Positions 7,830 to 15,566 of a stretch of 21,537 bases of DNA are shown here, one piece after another. A program made the translations under genes and the position numbers. This DNA comes from CAZUZD01 sp964624465 (GTDB taxonomy: Bacteria > Planctomycetota > Planctomycetia > Isosphaerales > Isosphaeraceae), in assembly GCA_964624465.1 (NCBI GenBank), contig CAZUZD010000078.1, positions 1 to 21,537 of the forward strand, written 5' to 3'. How positions within the stretch are numbered: the stretch's first letter is position 1; every line of letters starts with the position of its first letter. The notes under the pieces were generated by a model, which saw only the letters and a program-made list of their open reading frames with translations, was not told the DNA's origin and did not search any database.

Positions 7830-9236
7830 TCAGGCCCCCAGGCGGGCGCCGGCGAACTTGACCTCGACGCCCTGCTCGTTCAGGAAGCCCAGGCAGCGCC
7901 GGGGCAGGCGGCAGTGGACCCGGACGCGGCTGTCGTCGTAGATGCGGTCGCGGACCTGGGCGTGCTGCGCCAGGTAGGCGAGCACCTTGCCGTTGGCGAC
8001 CTCGGTCTCGATCTCGGCCTCCATCGCCTGCTCGGCCAGGAACTCGCGGACGGCCAGCTCCAGGCGGTCGAGGCCGTCGCTCTCGGCGGCGCTGATGGTC
8101 ACGCTCATGGCGTGGTGGGCCCGCAGCACGTCGAGGTACGAGCGGTCGGGCACCTTGTCCGCCTTGTTCAGGACGAGCAGGGTCGGGTGGTCGGCCAGGC
8201 CGAGGTCCTCGAGCACCGCCTTGACGGCCTCGATCTGCTTCTCGGCCTCGGGGTTGGCGGCGTCGACGACGTGCAGCAGCAGGTCGGCTTGCCGGGCCTC
8301 TTCCAGGGTGGCCTTGAACGAGGCGACCAGGGTGTGCGGCAGGTTGCGGATGAACCCGACGGTGTCGGAGAGCAGCACGTGGCCGCCGCCGCGGAACTGC
8401 CAGCGCCGGGTGCGGGTGTCGAGGGTCGCGAAGAGCTTGTCCTCGACCAGCACGCCGGCGGCCGTCAGGGCGTTCATGAGCGTGCTCTTGCCGGCGTTGG
8501 TGTAGCCGACCAGCGACACGGTGGGCACCTCGCCGCGACCGGCGACCTCGCGCTCCTTGCGGGCCTGGATCTTGTCGAGCTTGGCCTTGAGGTCCTGGAT
8601 CCGGTGCACGACCAGCCGGCGGTCCTCTTCGAGCTGCTTCTCGCCAGGGCCGCGGACGCCGATGCCGCCCTTGTAGCGCGACAGGTGGGTCCACATCCGC
8701 TTCAGGCGCGGCAGGGCGTACTCGAGCTGTGCCAGCTCCACCTGGAGGTGGGCCTCGTGGGTCTGGGCCCGGCTGGCGAAGATGTCGAGGATGACCTCGG
8801 TGCGGTCGATGACCTTGACCCCGAGGGCCTTCTCCAGGTTGCGGGTCTGCGACGGCGCCAGGTCGTTGTCGAAGACGACCAGATCGGCCTCGTGGGCCTC
8901 GACCAGCTCCTTGAGCTCGTCGACCTTGCCCGAGCCGATGTAGGTGGCGATGTCGGGGTGCTGGCGCTTCTGCGTCAGGCTGCCCACGACCACCAGGCTG
9001 GCCGTCTTGACCAGGCCGCGGATCTCGTCCAGGGGATCGTCGGGGTTGAAGTCGCCGTCGGGGAGCAGGAGCCCCACGACGATGGCCCGTTCACGTCGCC
9101 GGACGCCGCCGGTGCTGGTCAGATCGGTCAAGGTGGTGCTGATCCTCGCCTGGAGGGCTGCGGCGGGGGCCCCGGACAGTTCCGTCCGCGACCGATCCTC
9201 CGCAGGGGTGGTCACATTCGTCGATTGCAAGTGCAC
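7830..9236 (-). CDS. hflX: GTPase HflX
   Basis: This is a 468-residue protein with the full HflX layout. The N-terminal HflX domain (about 50-185) contains ATYIGSGKVDEL and VVFDNDLAPSQTRNLE, with VIDRTEVILDIFASRAQTHEAHLQVELAQLEYALPRL after it. A KGGIGVRGPGEKQLEEDRR segment precedes the GTPase domain. The G motifs are G1 GYTNAGKST (244-252), G3 DTVGF (291-295), G4 NKAD (357-360) and G5 SAA (382-384). HflX binds the 50S subunit and splits or rescues stalled ribosomes, especially under heat stress. The annotated start is a GTG near 9236 with no clear ribosome site. The first roughly 45 residues are poorly family-like, so a start further in is possible. It lies downstream of bpt on the same strand with a 142-bp gap, and may be co-transcribed or have its own promoter. 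Confidence 0.96.
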   Translation of the reverse strand: MHLQSTNVTTPAEDRSRTELSGAPAAALQARISTTLTDLTSTGGVRRRERAIVVGLLLPDGDFNPDDPLDEIRGLVKTASLVVVGSLTQKRQHPDIATYIGSGKVDELKELVEAHEADLVVFDNDLAPSQTRNLEKALGVKVIDRTEVILDIFASRAQTHEAHLQVELAQLEYALPRLKRMWTHLSRYKGGIGVRGPGEKQLEEDRRLVVHRIQDLKAKLDKIQARKEREVAGRGEVPTVSLVGYTNAGKSTLMNALTAAGVLVEDKLFATLDTRTRRWQFRGGGHVLLSDTVGFIRNLPHTLVASFKATLEEARQADLLLHVVDAANPEAEKQIEAVKAVLEDLGLADHPTLLVLNKADKVPDRSYLDVLRAHHAMSVTISAAESDGLDRLELAVREFLAEQAMEAEIETEVANGKVLAYLAQHAQVRDRIYDDSRVRVHCRLPRRCLGFLNEQGVEVKFAGARLGA

Positions 9237-9378
9237 TGCCGGCCGACTGGCCTGGCCGATTGTAGGACCCCCGCGCCCGGCCCGTCAACTCGGCCGTCGG
9301 CGCGTGGAAGTGGAGACACGGACCCGTCCTCAGTGGTTCGTCCGCCACGGCCCGTCGGTTCACCGAATTCGCCCCGGA

Positions 9379-10131
9379 TCACGCCCCGCCGGCGGGTTCG
9401 GGCGGGCCGGCCGGGGGCTCGGTTCCGAAGGGGATCCAGCGGCCGTCGGGCCCGAGGACCTCGCAGGGGTGGAACCGGCACTTGTACGCCAGCGACGGGC
9501 AGCCCGCGACGTAATAGCCCAGGTACAGGTGCGACAGTTCGCGACGGGCCGACTCGGCGATCAGGCTCAGGACGTTGAACGTGCCCAGCGACCGGTCGCG
9601 GTGCGCGGGGTCGTGGAAGAAGTAGATCGCCGAGAGCCCGATCGGTACCGGATCGACGTAGCCGACGCCGACGAGCTCGGACCCGAGCCAGTAGCGCCAC
9701 TCCTCGGTGGCGATCGGGTTGTCGACGAACGACTCGCGGTAGCCGAGCACATCGTCGCCCAGATGAGGCGGCCAGCCGCGATGGTCGGCCTGGTACTCGT
9801 GGAACCGGTCGTGCAGCTCCAGACGGCGATCGTCGACGCGGGGCGAGCCGATCTCGAGGCGGAGCGTGTCGGCGTTGGCCGCCCAGGCGCGGCGCTGGCT
9901 CCGGTCGGGCTGGAACCGGGCGACATCGATCCGCAGCGACTGGCAGGCGGTGCATCGCCGGCAGCGGGGCCGGAACAGCACGTGGCCGAACCGCCGCCAG
10001 CCTTCGAGCAGGAGCGTGCCGTACTCGTCCGGCGACAGCTCGCTGACGTGGTCGTACTCGTGGCGCGCCAGCTCATCGGGCAGGTAGCTGCACTGGGCGT
10101 CGCTGCCGACATAGCGGAACTGCGACTTCAT
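9379..10131 (-). CDS. bpt: Aminoacyl-tRNA--protein transferase (Bpt-type leucyltransferase)
   Basis: This is a 250-residue protein of normal length for bacterial ATE1/Bpt proteins. The N-terminal ATE domain shows CSYLPDE (Cys14), LLEGWRRFGHVLFRP and the cysteine cluster CRRCTAC (Cys57, Cys60, Cys63) followed by QSLRIDVARFQPDRSQRRA, a family hallmark. The C-terminal GNAT-like half includes GSELVGVGYVDPVPIGLSAIYFFHDP, RRELSHLYLGYYVAGCPSLAYKCRFHPCEVL and GRWIPF. Bpt transfers leucine from Leu-tRNA to N-terminal Asp or Glu, creating N-degrons for ClpS/ClpAP. The eukaryotic-type homologue transfers arginine, and the donor cannot be told from sequence alone. ATG 10131 follows GCCCGCTC without a strong ribosome site. 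It is located between a DUF1080 gene (upstream) and hflX (downstream) on the minus strand. Confidence 0.93.
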   Translation of the reverse strand: MKSQFRYVGSDAQCSYLPDELARHEYDHVSELSPDEYGTLLLEGWRRFGHVLFRPRCRRCTACQSLRIDVARFQPDRSQRRAWAANADTLRLEIGSPRVDDRRLELHDRFHEYQADHRGWPPHLGDDVLGYRESFVDNPIATEEWRYWLGSELVGVGYVDPVPIGLSAIYFFHDPAHRDRSLGTFNVLSLIAESARRELSHLYLGYYVAGCPSLAYKCRFHPCEVLGPDGRWIPFGTEPPAGPPEPAGGA

Positions 10132-10220
10132 GAGCGGGCCCGTGGGTCATGCGGCCGGGACGGGGCGGATCGAGCTTCGGGATCGAACGCGGGCGAGTGG
10201 TGGGAACGCGACCGGCCGGC

Positions 10221-11039
10221 TCAGGGGCGGGGGGCCGGTCGGGGCGCCGCGGGGGCCGGGGCCGCCGGAGTGGCCGGGGGCTCGGGCAGCGGGGCGTCGA
10301 GGTGCCGGATCGCGATGGTGCGGAACTCCACCTGGCCGCCCTCGGCCACCAGGCCGATGTGCCCCCGGCCGGGCTCGATGGTCGCCGACGCGACCGGCGC
10401 GTTGTTCAGGGTCATGCCGATGTCGGCGCCGTTGGCCAGGATCAGCAGCTCGTTCCACTGGCCGGCCGGCCGGCGGGCCTTCCGGACCTCGTCGACGGCG
10501 TGCAGCGAGTCGGCGACGTTGCGGCCCACACCCGAGAGCTTCCCGACCGTGTCGCGGTCGCCCAGGGCGATCCGGTACCCCTTCTGGGTCGTGGCGGTCC
10601 CCTCGCGCGCCGAGCGGATCAAGAGGCCGGCCTCGGCGCCCGGGGTGATCACGCGGTAGACGACGAACAGCTCGAAGTCGCCGTAGGTCTTGCCGCTGGC
10701 GATCCAGCCCGGCCCCTTGCTCATGCGGAGCAGGCCCTGATCGTCGACGGCGAACTGCTTCTGGGCGTGGTCCTGGTTCCAGCCCTTGAGCGACTTGTTG
10801 TCGAAGATGGCGCGGAAGCTCTCGGCCTCGGCGACCGCCGCCTCGGCGGCCTCGGCGACCGTGGGCGGAGCGTCGGCCGGGTCCTGTCCGGCCGCCGGGG
10901 CCTCTCCGGCCTTCGGGGCGACCTGGGCGTCGGCCGGCCGCGCCAGACCGACGAGGGCGAGCAGGAGTGCCAGCGCCAGGCCGGGGGTGAGCGGATTGCG
11001 ATGGCGAGGGCCGGTCGGGCTCGGACTGGGGCAGGTCAT
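10221..11039 (-). CDS. Secreted DUF1080 protein (LamG/GH16-like fold)
   Basis: This is a 272-residue protein with an N-terminal signal peptide (hydrophobic core LTPGLALALLLALVGLA, likely cut at ADA-Q near residue 39). An Ala/Glu-rich linker covers about residues 40-72. The single DUF1080 domain runs from about 73 to 253: FRAIFDNKSLKGWN at its start, GDFELFVVYRV, GAEAGLLIRS, the WNELLILANGADIGMTLNN region and GHIGLVAEGGQVEFRTIAIR at its end. The Pro/Ala tail (about 255-272) is low complexity. DUF1080 is a concanavalin-like domain; some members are 3-keto-disaccharide hydrolases and many are uncharacterised in planctomycetes. GGGAG precedes ATG 11039 by about ten bases. It is the first gene of the minus-strand run DUF1080-bpt-hflX and diverges from the cyclase gene. 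Confidence 0.88.
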   Translation of the reverse strand: MTCPSPSPTGPRHRNPLTPGLALALLLALVGLARPADAQVAPKAGEAPAAGQDPADAPPTVAEAAEAAVAEAESFRAIFDNKSLKGWNQDHAQKQFAVDDQGLLRMSKGPGWIASGKTYGDFELFVVYRVITPGAEAGLLIRSAREGTATTQKGYRIALGDRDTVGKLSGVGRNVADSLHAVDEVRKARRPAGQWNELLILANGADIGMTLNNAPVASATIEPGRGHIGLVAEGGQVEFRTIAIRHLDAPLPEPPATPAAPAPAAPRPAPRP

Positions 11040-11118
11040 GCGCGGAGGGCTCCCGGACGGCGCATCATGGAGAGGTTGCGGTCAGGGCACGGGCCGAGTC
11101 CGCGGGCCAGTTATGACC

Positions 11119-11147
11119 ATCCTAGCGGCTGGGAGGGACCGGTTCCA
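11119..11147 (-). promoter_or_regulatory. Candidate promoter for DUF1080 gene
   Basis: On the minus strand, TGGAAC (11142-11147) is followed after 17 bp by TAGGAT (11119-11124). This is a reasonable sigma70-like pair upstream of the DUF1080 start at 11039, giving a leader of roughly 75 bases. It is a pattern match only. Confidence 0.35.
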
Positions 11148-11189
11148 GGCGATCGGAGCTGCGGGCTCCCGCGACGGGGCCGGGGCGGG

Positions 11190-11218
11190 TTGAACCGCGA
11201 GATGGATGGGTCCATAAT
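11190..11218 (+). promoter_or_regulatory. Candidate sigma70-type promoter for the EBO-like operon
   Basis: TTGAAC at 11190-11195 and CATAAT at 11213-11218 are separated by exactly 17 bp. Each differs from the sigma70 consensus hexamer by one or two bases, and the match stands out in a 70% GC background. Transcription would begin near 11225 and give a leader of about 170 bases before ATG 11398. That leader would carry the 11235-11294 repeats. Confidence 0.55.
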
Positions 11219-11275
11219 GGGACGATCGTGCGAACCCGGGCCCGGCGCCTGCCGGCCTCCCGGGCCCGAACCCGG

Positions 11276-11294
11276 ATCTGATCTAATCTGATCT
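11276..11294 (+). repeat. Tandem ATCTGATCT pair in operon leader
   Basis: ATCTGATCT occurs at 11276-11284 and again at 11286-11294, with a 10-bp period (one helical turn). It lies about 50-70 bp downstream of the candidate promoter and about 105 bp before the cyclase start. It could be a pair of protein-binding half-sites on one DNA face, or chance. Confidence 0.4.
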
Positions 11295-11397
11295 GTTCTC
11301 GCCCCGCCCCGTCCACCACCCCACCCGCCACGAGCCCCGGCGCCGTGCCCCCACGGGTCGCGGCCGCCCGCTCCCGCTAGCCAAGGTGACTGCCCCC

Positions 11398-12615
11398 ATG
11401 CCCGCCCCGACCCATCCGCGACGCGTTGGACTCTGGCTCATCGGCGCCTTCGGCGGGGTCGGCACCACGATCACCCTCGGCCTGACCGCCCTGACCCGTG
11501 GTCGCACGGCCACGACCGGCCTGGTCACCGAGTCGCCGCTGTTCGAGGGCCTGGCGCTGCCGGCCGCCTCGCAGTTCGTCGTCGGAGGCCACGACATCCG
11601 CCAGACCTCGTTCGTCGAGAGCGCCCAGGAGTTCCGCCGCAACTCGGGCGCCTTCAGCCCCGAGCTGCTGGCCGACTGCCGCGCCGACCTCGAGGCCGCC
11701 TCGGCCCGCGTCCGCCCCGGCACCAAGCTGGGCTCGAACGCGACCGTCAGCAAGATGGGCACCTGGGGCGACGACCGCCCGGCGCGCACCCCGGCCGAGG
11801 CCATCGAGCGCATCCAGACCGACCTGGCCGCCTTCGTCGCCGCCGAGAAGATCGACCACCTGATCGTGATGAACGTCGCCAGCACCGAGCCGCCGTTCAC
11901 CGTCACGCCCGAGCTGGCCGCGACCACCGACCTGACGCCGCTGCTCCAGAACGGCGGGCCCGAGACCCTGCCGTCCAGCACCCTCTACGCCATCGCGGCC
12001 GTGCAGCTCGGCCACACCTACGTGAACTTCACGCCCAGCCTGGGCGCCTCGCTGCCCGCCATCTCCGCCCTGGCCGAGACGACCGGCTCGCTGCTGGCCG
12101 GCAAGGACGGCAAGACGGGCGAGACGCTGATGAAGACCGTGCTCGCCCCGATGTTCGCCGCCAGGAACCTGGAGGTCATGAGCTGGGTCGGCCACAACAT
12201 CTTCGGCAACCGCGACGGCGTGGTGCTGGACGACCCGGCCAACAAGGCGGCCAAGGTCGGCACCAAGGACTGGGTCGTCACCCAGATCCTGGGCTACAAG
12301 CCGAACACGCTGGTGACCATCGAGTACATCCCCGACATGGGCGACTGGAAGACGGCCTGGGACCACATCCACTTCAAGGGGTTCCTGGGCACGCCGATGA
12401 CCTTGCAGTTCACCTGGCAGGGCTGCGACAGCCTGCTGGCCGCCCCGCTGGCCATCGACCTGGCCCGCCTGGCCGAGTTCGAGAAGCAGCGCGGGGGTCG
12501 CGGCCTGATGCGGCACCTGGCCGGCTTCTTCAAGAGCCCCGAGGGCGTCGTCGAGAACGACTTCTTCAAGCAGTCGACCATGCTCGCCGAGTACGTCGCG
12601 AAGGTCCGTGGCTGA
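11398..12615 (+). CDS. Inositol-3-phosphate synthase family protein
   Basis: This is a 405-residue protein from ATG 11398, with AAGG at 11383-11386; an in-frame GTG at 11386 is part of that site. The N-terminus begins a Rossmann fold with VGLWLIGAFGGVGTTITLGL, an NAD-binding glycine motif. Later landmarks are MNVASTEPP, YAIAAVQLGHTYVNFTPS, a GKDGKTGETL tract corresponding to the conserved Gly-Asp-Asp-x-Lys-x-Gly-x-Thr loop, SWVGHNIFGNRDG and HFKGFLGTPMTLQFTWQGCDS. Family members cyclise D-glucose 6-phosphate to 1D-myo-inositol 3-phosphate by an NAD-dependent oxidation, aldol closure and reduction. This one is a divergent bacterial type, so another sugar phosphate is possible. It is the first gene of the plus-strand run to 16835, with two sugar-isomerase-like proteins and a prenyltransferase downstream. 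Confidence 0.88.
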   Translation: MPAPTHPRRVGLWLIGAFGGVGTTITLGLTALTRGRTATTGLVTESPLFEGLALPAASQFVVGGHDIRQTSFVESAQEFRRNSGAFSPELLADCRADLEAASARVRPGTKLGSNATVSKMGTWGDDRPARTPAEAIERIQTDLAAFVAAEKIDHLIVMNVASTEPPFTVTPELAATTDLTPLLQNGGPETLPSSTLYAIAAVQLGHTYVNFTPSLGASLPAISALAETTGSLLAGKDGKTGETLMKTVLAPMFAARNLEVMSWVGHNIFGNRDGVVLDDPANKAAKVGTKDWVVTQILGYKPNTLVTIEYIPDMGDWKTAWDHIHFKGFLGTPMTLQFTWQGCDSLLAAPLAIDLARLAEFEKQRGGRGLMRHLAGFFKSPEGVVENDFFKQSTMLAEYVAKVRG

Positions 12616-12675
12616 GCCCCACCGACCCGGATTCGCTCCCTCCCCGACCCGATCCCACGACCGAGCCCGACACCC

Positions 12676-13527
12676 ATGCGCCTGGCCTTCAGCACCAACG
12701 CCTACATGCGGTTCCCCTTCGACGAGGCGGCCGAGCGCATTGCCGCGCTGGGCTATGAAGGCCTGGAGCTGATGGCCGACGTGCCGCATGCCTGGCCCAA
12801 CGGCCTGCTGCCGTCGGTCAAGCAAGCGCTGAAGGATTCGATGAGCCGGCACGGGCTCGTCTTCTCGAACGTCAACGCGTTCATGATGAACGCGATCAAC
12901 GACTACCGGCAGCCGTACTGGTACCCCTCGTTCATCGAGCCCGATCCCGGCTACCGCCGCACCCGCATCGACCACACCAGGCGGGCCCTGACCCTCTGCG
13001 CCGAGCTGGGTGCCCCGCACATCACCACCGAGCCGGGCGGTCCGCTGGCCCCCGGCCAGAGCCGCGCCGAGGGGATCGACCTGTTCGTCGAGGCCCTCAA
13101 GCCGCTGGCCGAGCACGCCGAGAGCCTGGGCGTGGGCCTCCTGATCGAGCCCGAGCCGGGCCTGCTCATCGAGACGACCGACGAGTACCTCGAGGTCTGC
13201 GAGCGGGTGAACTCGCCGGCCATCGGCCTGAACTTCGACGTCGGCCACGCCTACTGCATGAGCGAGGACCTCCCGGTCCAGATCGCGAAGATGGCCCGCT
13301 ACACCCGGCACTATCACCTGGAGGACATCGCGACCACCCGCGTTCACCACCACCTGGTGCCGGGCAAGGGGGCGATCGACTTCGCCGAGGTGATCGCCGC
13401 CATCCGCCGGACGGGCTACGACGGCTGGCTCACGGTCGAGCTGTACCCGAACGTCGACGACCCCGACTCGGCCGCGAAGCAGGCGTTCGAGGTCCTCAAG
13501 CCCCTGGTGCACCCGGCCCGCTCCTGA
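12676..13527 (+). CDS. Sugar phosphate isomerase/epimerase-like TIM barrel (copy 1)
   Basis: This is a 283-residue xylose-isomerase-like TIM barrel (AP endonuclease family 2 superfamily). It starts MRLAFSTNAYMRFPFDEA, and the first turn continues IAALGYEGLELMAD. The divalent-metal set can be followed around the barrel: Glu158 in LLIEPEPG, Asp188 and His191 in NFDVGHAYC, His214 in YHLEDI and Glu255 in LTVELYP. The LVPGKGAIDFAEVIAAIRRTGYDGW region is typical of the superfamily. Such proteins isomerise or epimerise sugars, keto-inositols or related polyols. The neighbouring inositol-phosphate-synthase-like gene (60 bp upstream) makes a cyclitol-related substrate plausible. The gap to the UbiA gene is 26 bp. 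The ribosome site is weak. It shares EPEPG, DVGH and VEL motifs with the second barrel at 14635. Confidence 0.88.
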   Translation: MRLAFSTNAYMRFPFDEAAERIAALGYEGLELMADVPHAWPNGLLPSVKQALKDSMSRHGLVFSNVNAFMMNAINDYRQPYWYPSFIEPDPGYRRTRIDHTRRALTLCAELGAPHITTEPGGPLAPGQSRAEGIDLFVEALKPLAEHAESLGVGLLIEPEPGLLIETTDEYLEVCERVNSPAIGLNFDVGHAYCMSEDLPVQIAKMARYTRHYHLEDIATTRVHHHLVPGKGAIDFAEVIAAIRRTGYDGWLTVELYPNVDDPDSAAKQAFEVLKPLVHPARS

Positions 13528-13553
13528 CGCCGCCGTCCGGAGATCCCGAGCCG

Positions 13554-14480
13554 ATGCGCCTGAAACCGTACCTGCAACTGGTCCGCCTGCCGAACCTCTT
13601 CACCGCCGGCGCCGACAGTCTGGCCGGCTGGCTGATCGGCGGCGGTGCCCTGGCCGCCTGGCCCCGCTGGTCGCCGGTCGTGCTGGCCTCGATGGCCATC
13701 TACGCCGCCGGCATCGCGCTCAACGACGTCTTCGACCTGGAGCTCGACCGCACGGAACGCCCGTTTCGCCCCCTGCCCTCGGGGGCCGTCGGCGTCGGGT
13801 TCGCCCGGCTGCTGGCGGTGACCGGCTTCGCGGCGGGCCTGCTCCTGGTGGCACAGACCGCGAAGCTGCCGGCTCTGGGCGTGGTGGTGGCCCTGATCGC
13901 GGCCGTGCTCGCCTACGACTTGGGCCTGAGGCGCACGGCGGCCGGCCCGGTCGTCATGGGCCTGTGCCGGGCACTCAACCTCGCGCTGGGCCTGGTGCTG
14001 GCGCAGGCCCCACCCGCATGGCCGCTGGCCGTGATCCCGGTCGGCTATGGCCTGTTCGTGATGGGGCTGACGATCACGAGTCGGTCCGAGACGCACACCG
14101 GCCAGACCGACCTGGTGCGGCTGGGCCTGGCGGTGCAGAACCTCGCGCTGCTGTTGCTGGCCGGCCTGGCGGGTGGCCTGAGCCTCCTGCCCGGGGTCCT
14201 GGAGCCTGGCGGGCTTGACGCGTCGGGCCGGACGCTGCACGCGCTGGTCGGCCTGTCCGCCCTGGGCGCCGTCCTGCTGGCGGTCGATCGCGCCGGCGCC
14301 CGGGCGCTGAGCACCCCCGAGCCAGCGACGATCCAGCGGCTGGTCAAGACGAGCGTGCTGTCGCTCGTCTGGATCGACGTGGCGCTGGTGGCCGCCGTGC
14401 GGGGCCCTCTGCCCGCCCTGGCCGTGGCCGCGCTCTGGGTGCCGGCCTTCGCCATCGCCCGCTGGCTGTACGCCACCTGA
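13554..14480 (+). CDS. eboC: UbiA-family prenyltransferase, EboC-like
   Basis: This is a 308-residue polytopic membrane protein with about eight or nine hydrophobic helices; ATG 13554 is preceded by GGAG. The first aspartate-rich motif is NDVFDLELDRTERPFRPLPSG (Asn57, Asp58, Asp61, Asp65). The second region is YDLGLRR, followed by GPVVMGLCRALNLALG, in place of a canonical second DxxxD. UbiA enzymes move a prenyl group from a prenyl diphosphate to an acceptor in the membrane using Mg2+. The form NDVFD...ERP.RPLPSG plus MG.CR.LN..LG is what I recall for EboC proteins of EBO clusters, which are implicated in making or exporting an unknown precursor in cyanobacteria and other bacteria. The acceptor here is unknown. 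It lies between the two TIM-barrel genes. Confidence 0.85.
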   Translation: MRLKPYLQLVRLPNLFTAGADSLAGWLIGGGALAAWPRWSPVVLASMAIYAAGIALNDVFDLELDRTERPFRPLPSGAVGVGFARLLAVTGFAAGLLLVAQTAKLPALGVVVALIAAVLAYDLGLRRTAAGPVVMGLCRALNLALGLVLAQAPPAWPLAVIPVGYGLFVMGLTITSRSETHTGQTDLVRLGLAVQNLALLLLAGLAGGLSLLPGVLEPGGLDASGRTLHALVGLSALGAVLLAVDRAGARALSTPEPATIQRLVKTSVLSLVWIDVALVAAVRGPLPALAVAALWVPAFAIARWLYAT

Positions 14481-14573
14481 CCGAGCAGCCCGACCGACCC
14501 GGTTGATCGCGCGGGCCGCCCCCGGAATCCGCAGCGGCGGCTGGGCGCCTGCAGGCGGTCGGTTCGATCATAC

Positions 14574-14587
14574 TGGAGTCTGGAGTC
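14574..14587 (+). repeat. TGGAGTC tandem duplication
   Basis: TGGAGTC is repeated perfectly and head-to-tail (14574-14580, 14581-14587) in the spacer before the second TIM-barrel gene. CATACT at 14569-14574 could be a -10 element, but I see no matching -35, so an internal promoter is unproven. Confidence 0.35.
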
Positions 14588-14634
14588 GGCCCACCCCGCT
14601 CACGCGTCGCCGTCGCCAGGAGGCCCGCCGCGTC

Positions 14635-15510
14635 ATGCTCCTCGGCTACAACACCAACGGCCTGGCCCATCACCGCCTCCTCGACGCCATCGCCCTGCTG
14701 GCCGAGGAAGGGTACCGGAGCGTGGCGCTGACGCTCGACGCCGGCGCCCTCGACCCCTACGACGACCCGGCGCACCTGGCCCGGCAGGTCGCGGCCGTGC
14801 GGCGGGCGCTGGCCGACCATGGCCTGCGCTGCGTGGTCGAGACCGGGGCCCGCTACCTGCTGAACCCGCGCCGCAAGCACGATCCGACCCTGCTCGACCC
14901 CGACCCCGCGCGGCAGGCGATCCGGGCCGACTTCCTGAGACGATCGATCGACCTGGCCGCCGAGCTGCAGGCCGATGCCGTCTCCTTCTGGTCGGGGGCC
15001 CAGCCCGACGCGGCCACCGTCGCCGAGACGGCCGCACTGGACCGACTCGTCGATGCGCTGGCGCCGGTGCTCTCCCACGCCCGCGCCTGCGGGGTACCCG
15101 TGGGGTTCGAGCCCGAGCCGGGCATGTTCATCGACACGTTCGCGCGGTTCGCGCGCCTCGACGCCCTGCTGGGCGACCCCTGGCTGGGGCTGACCATCGA
15201 CGTGGGGCATGTGCATTGCATCGAGGCGGGCCCGGCCGAGACTCACGTCGCCGCCTGGGCGGACCGCGCGGTCAACGTGCATATCGAGGACATGGAGCGC
15301 GGGGTCCACGAGCACCTGATGTTCGGCGACGGTACGATGGATTTCCCGCCGATCCTGGCCGCCCTGCGAGGCGCCGGCTACCGTGGCGGCCTGCACGTCG
15401 AGCTCAGCCGCCACAGCCACATGGGCGTCGAGGCCGTCCGGCGCGCGGCGGGGTTCCTCCGCCCCCTGCTGATCGACGCCGACCGGCCGGTTCCCCCGGC
15501 CGGCGCCTGA
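14635..15510 (+). CDS. Sugar phosphate isomerase/epimerase-like TIM barrel (copy 2)
   Basis: This is a 291-residue xylose-isomerase-like TIM barrel. ATG 14635 follows AGGAGG (14618-14623), and the frame continues open further upstream without coding character. It starts MLLGYNTNGLAHHRLLDAI. The metal residues follow the same order as in copy 1: Glu159 in GFEPEPG, Asp189 and His192 in TIDVGHVHC, His216 in NVHIEDM, and Glu256 in LHVELSRHSH. The MERGVHEHLMFGDGTMDFPPILAALRGAGYRG tract closes the barrel. It is paralogous to copy 1 in fold and motifs but clearly diverged outside them. It does not resemble the roughly 390-residue canonical EboE, although it occupies an equivalent place in the cluster. 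The 154-bp gap before it is the longest in the operon and contains a TGGAGTC tandem. The phosphodiesterase-like gene begins 57 bp after its stop. Confidence 0.86.
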   Translation: MLLGYNTNGLAHHRLLDAIALLAEEGYRSVALTLDAGALDPYDDPAHLARQVAAVRRALADHGLRCVVETGARYLLNPRRKHDPTLLDPDPARQAIRADFLRRSIDLAAELQADAVSFWSGAQPDAATVAETAALDRLVDALAPVLSHARACGVPVGFEPEPGMFIDTFARFARLDALLGDPWLGLTIDVGHVHCIEAGPAETHVAAWADRAVNVHIEDMERGVHEHLMFGDGTMDFPPILAALRGAGYRGGLHVELSRHSHMGVEAVRRAAGFLRPLLIDADRPVPPAGA

Positions 15511-15566
15511 GAGCCTCCGGGTCGAGCCCGGTTCCGGTCCGAAGCGAAGCGATCGAGGCGCCCCCG

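Larger units (their letters stand above)
11040..11397. other. Divergent regulatory spacer (DUF1080 / cyclase operon)
   Basis: This 358-bp spacer lies between the DUF1080 gene (minus) and the inositol-phosphate-synthase-like gene (plus). It holds candidate promoters for both directions, two copies of the 10-mer CCCGGGCCCG (11235-11244 and 11259-11268), and a short ATCTGATCT tandem (11276-11294). These are listed separately. No coding sequence is supported. Confidence 0.6.

Noticed and set aside
7914..9578. 554-codon plus-strand frame opposite hflX
   Set aside because: Leu/Val/Asp/Gly-rich shadow of HflX, whose GTPase motifs are intact on the minus strand.
10149..11291. 380-codon plus-strand frame across the DUF1080 gene
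   Set aside because: Gly/Arg-rich shadow. The minus strand carries a signal peptide and a recognisable DUF1080 domain.
14503..14634. N-terminal extension of the second TIM-barrel protein
   Set aside because: The extension is Arg/Gly/Pro-rich, and AGGAGG lies correctly before ATG 14635, where barrel homology begins.
14635..15510. Calling the second TIM barrel EboE
   Set aside because: Canonical EboE, as I recall it, is about 390 residues with a different N-terminus. This 291-residue protein fits the general sugar isomerase/epimerase family better.
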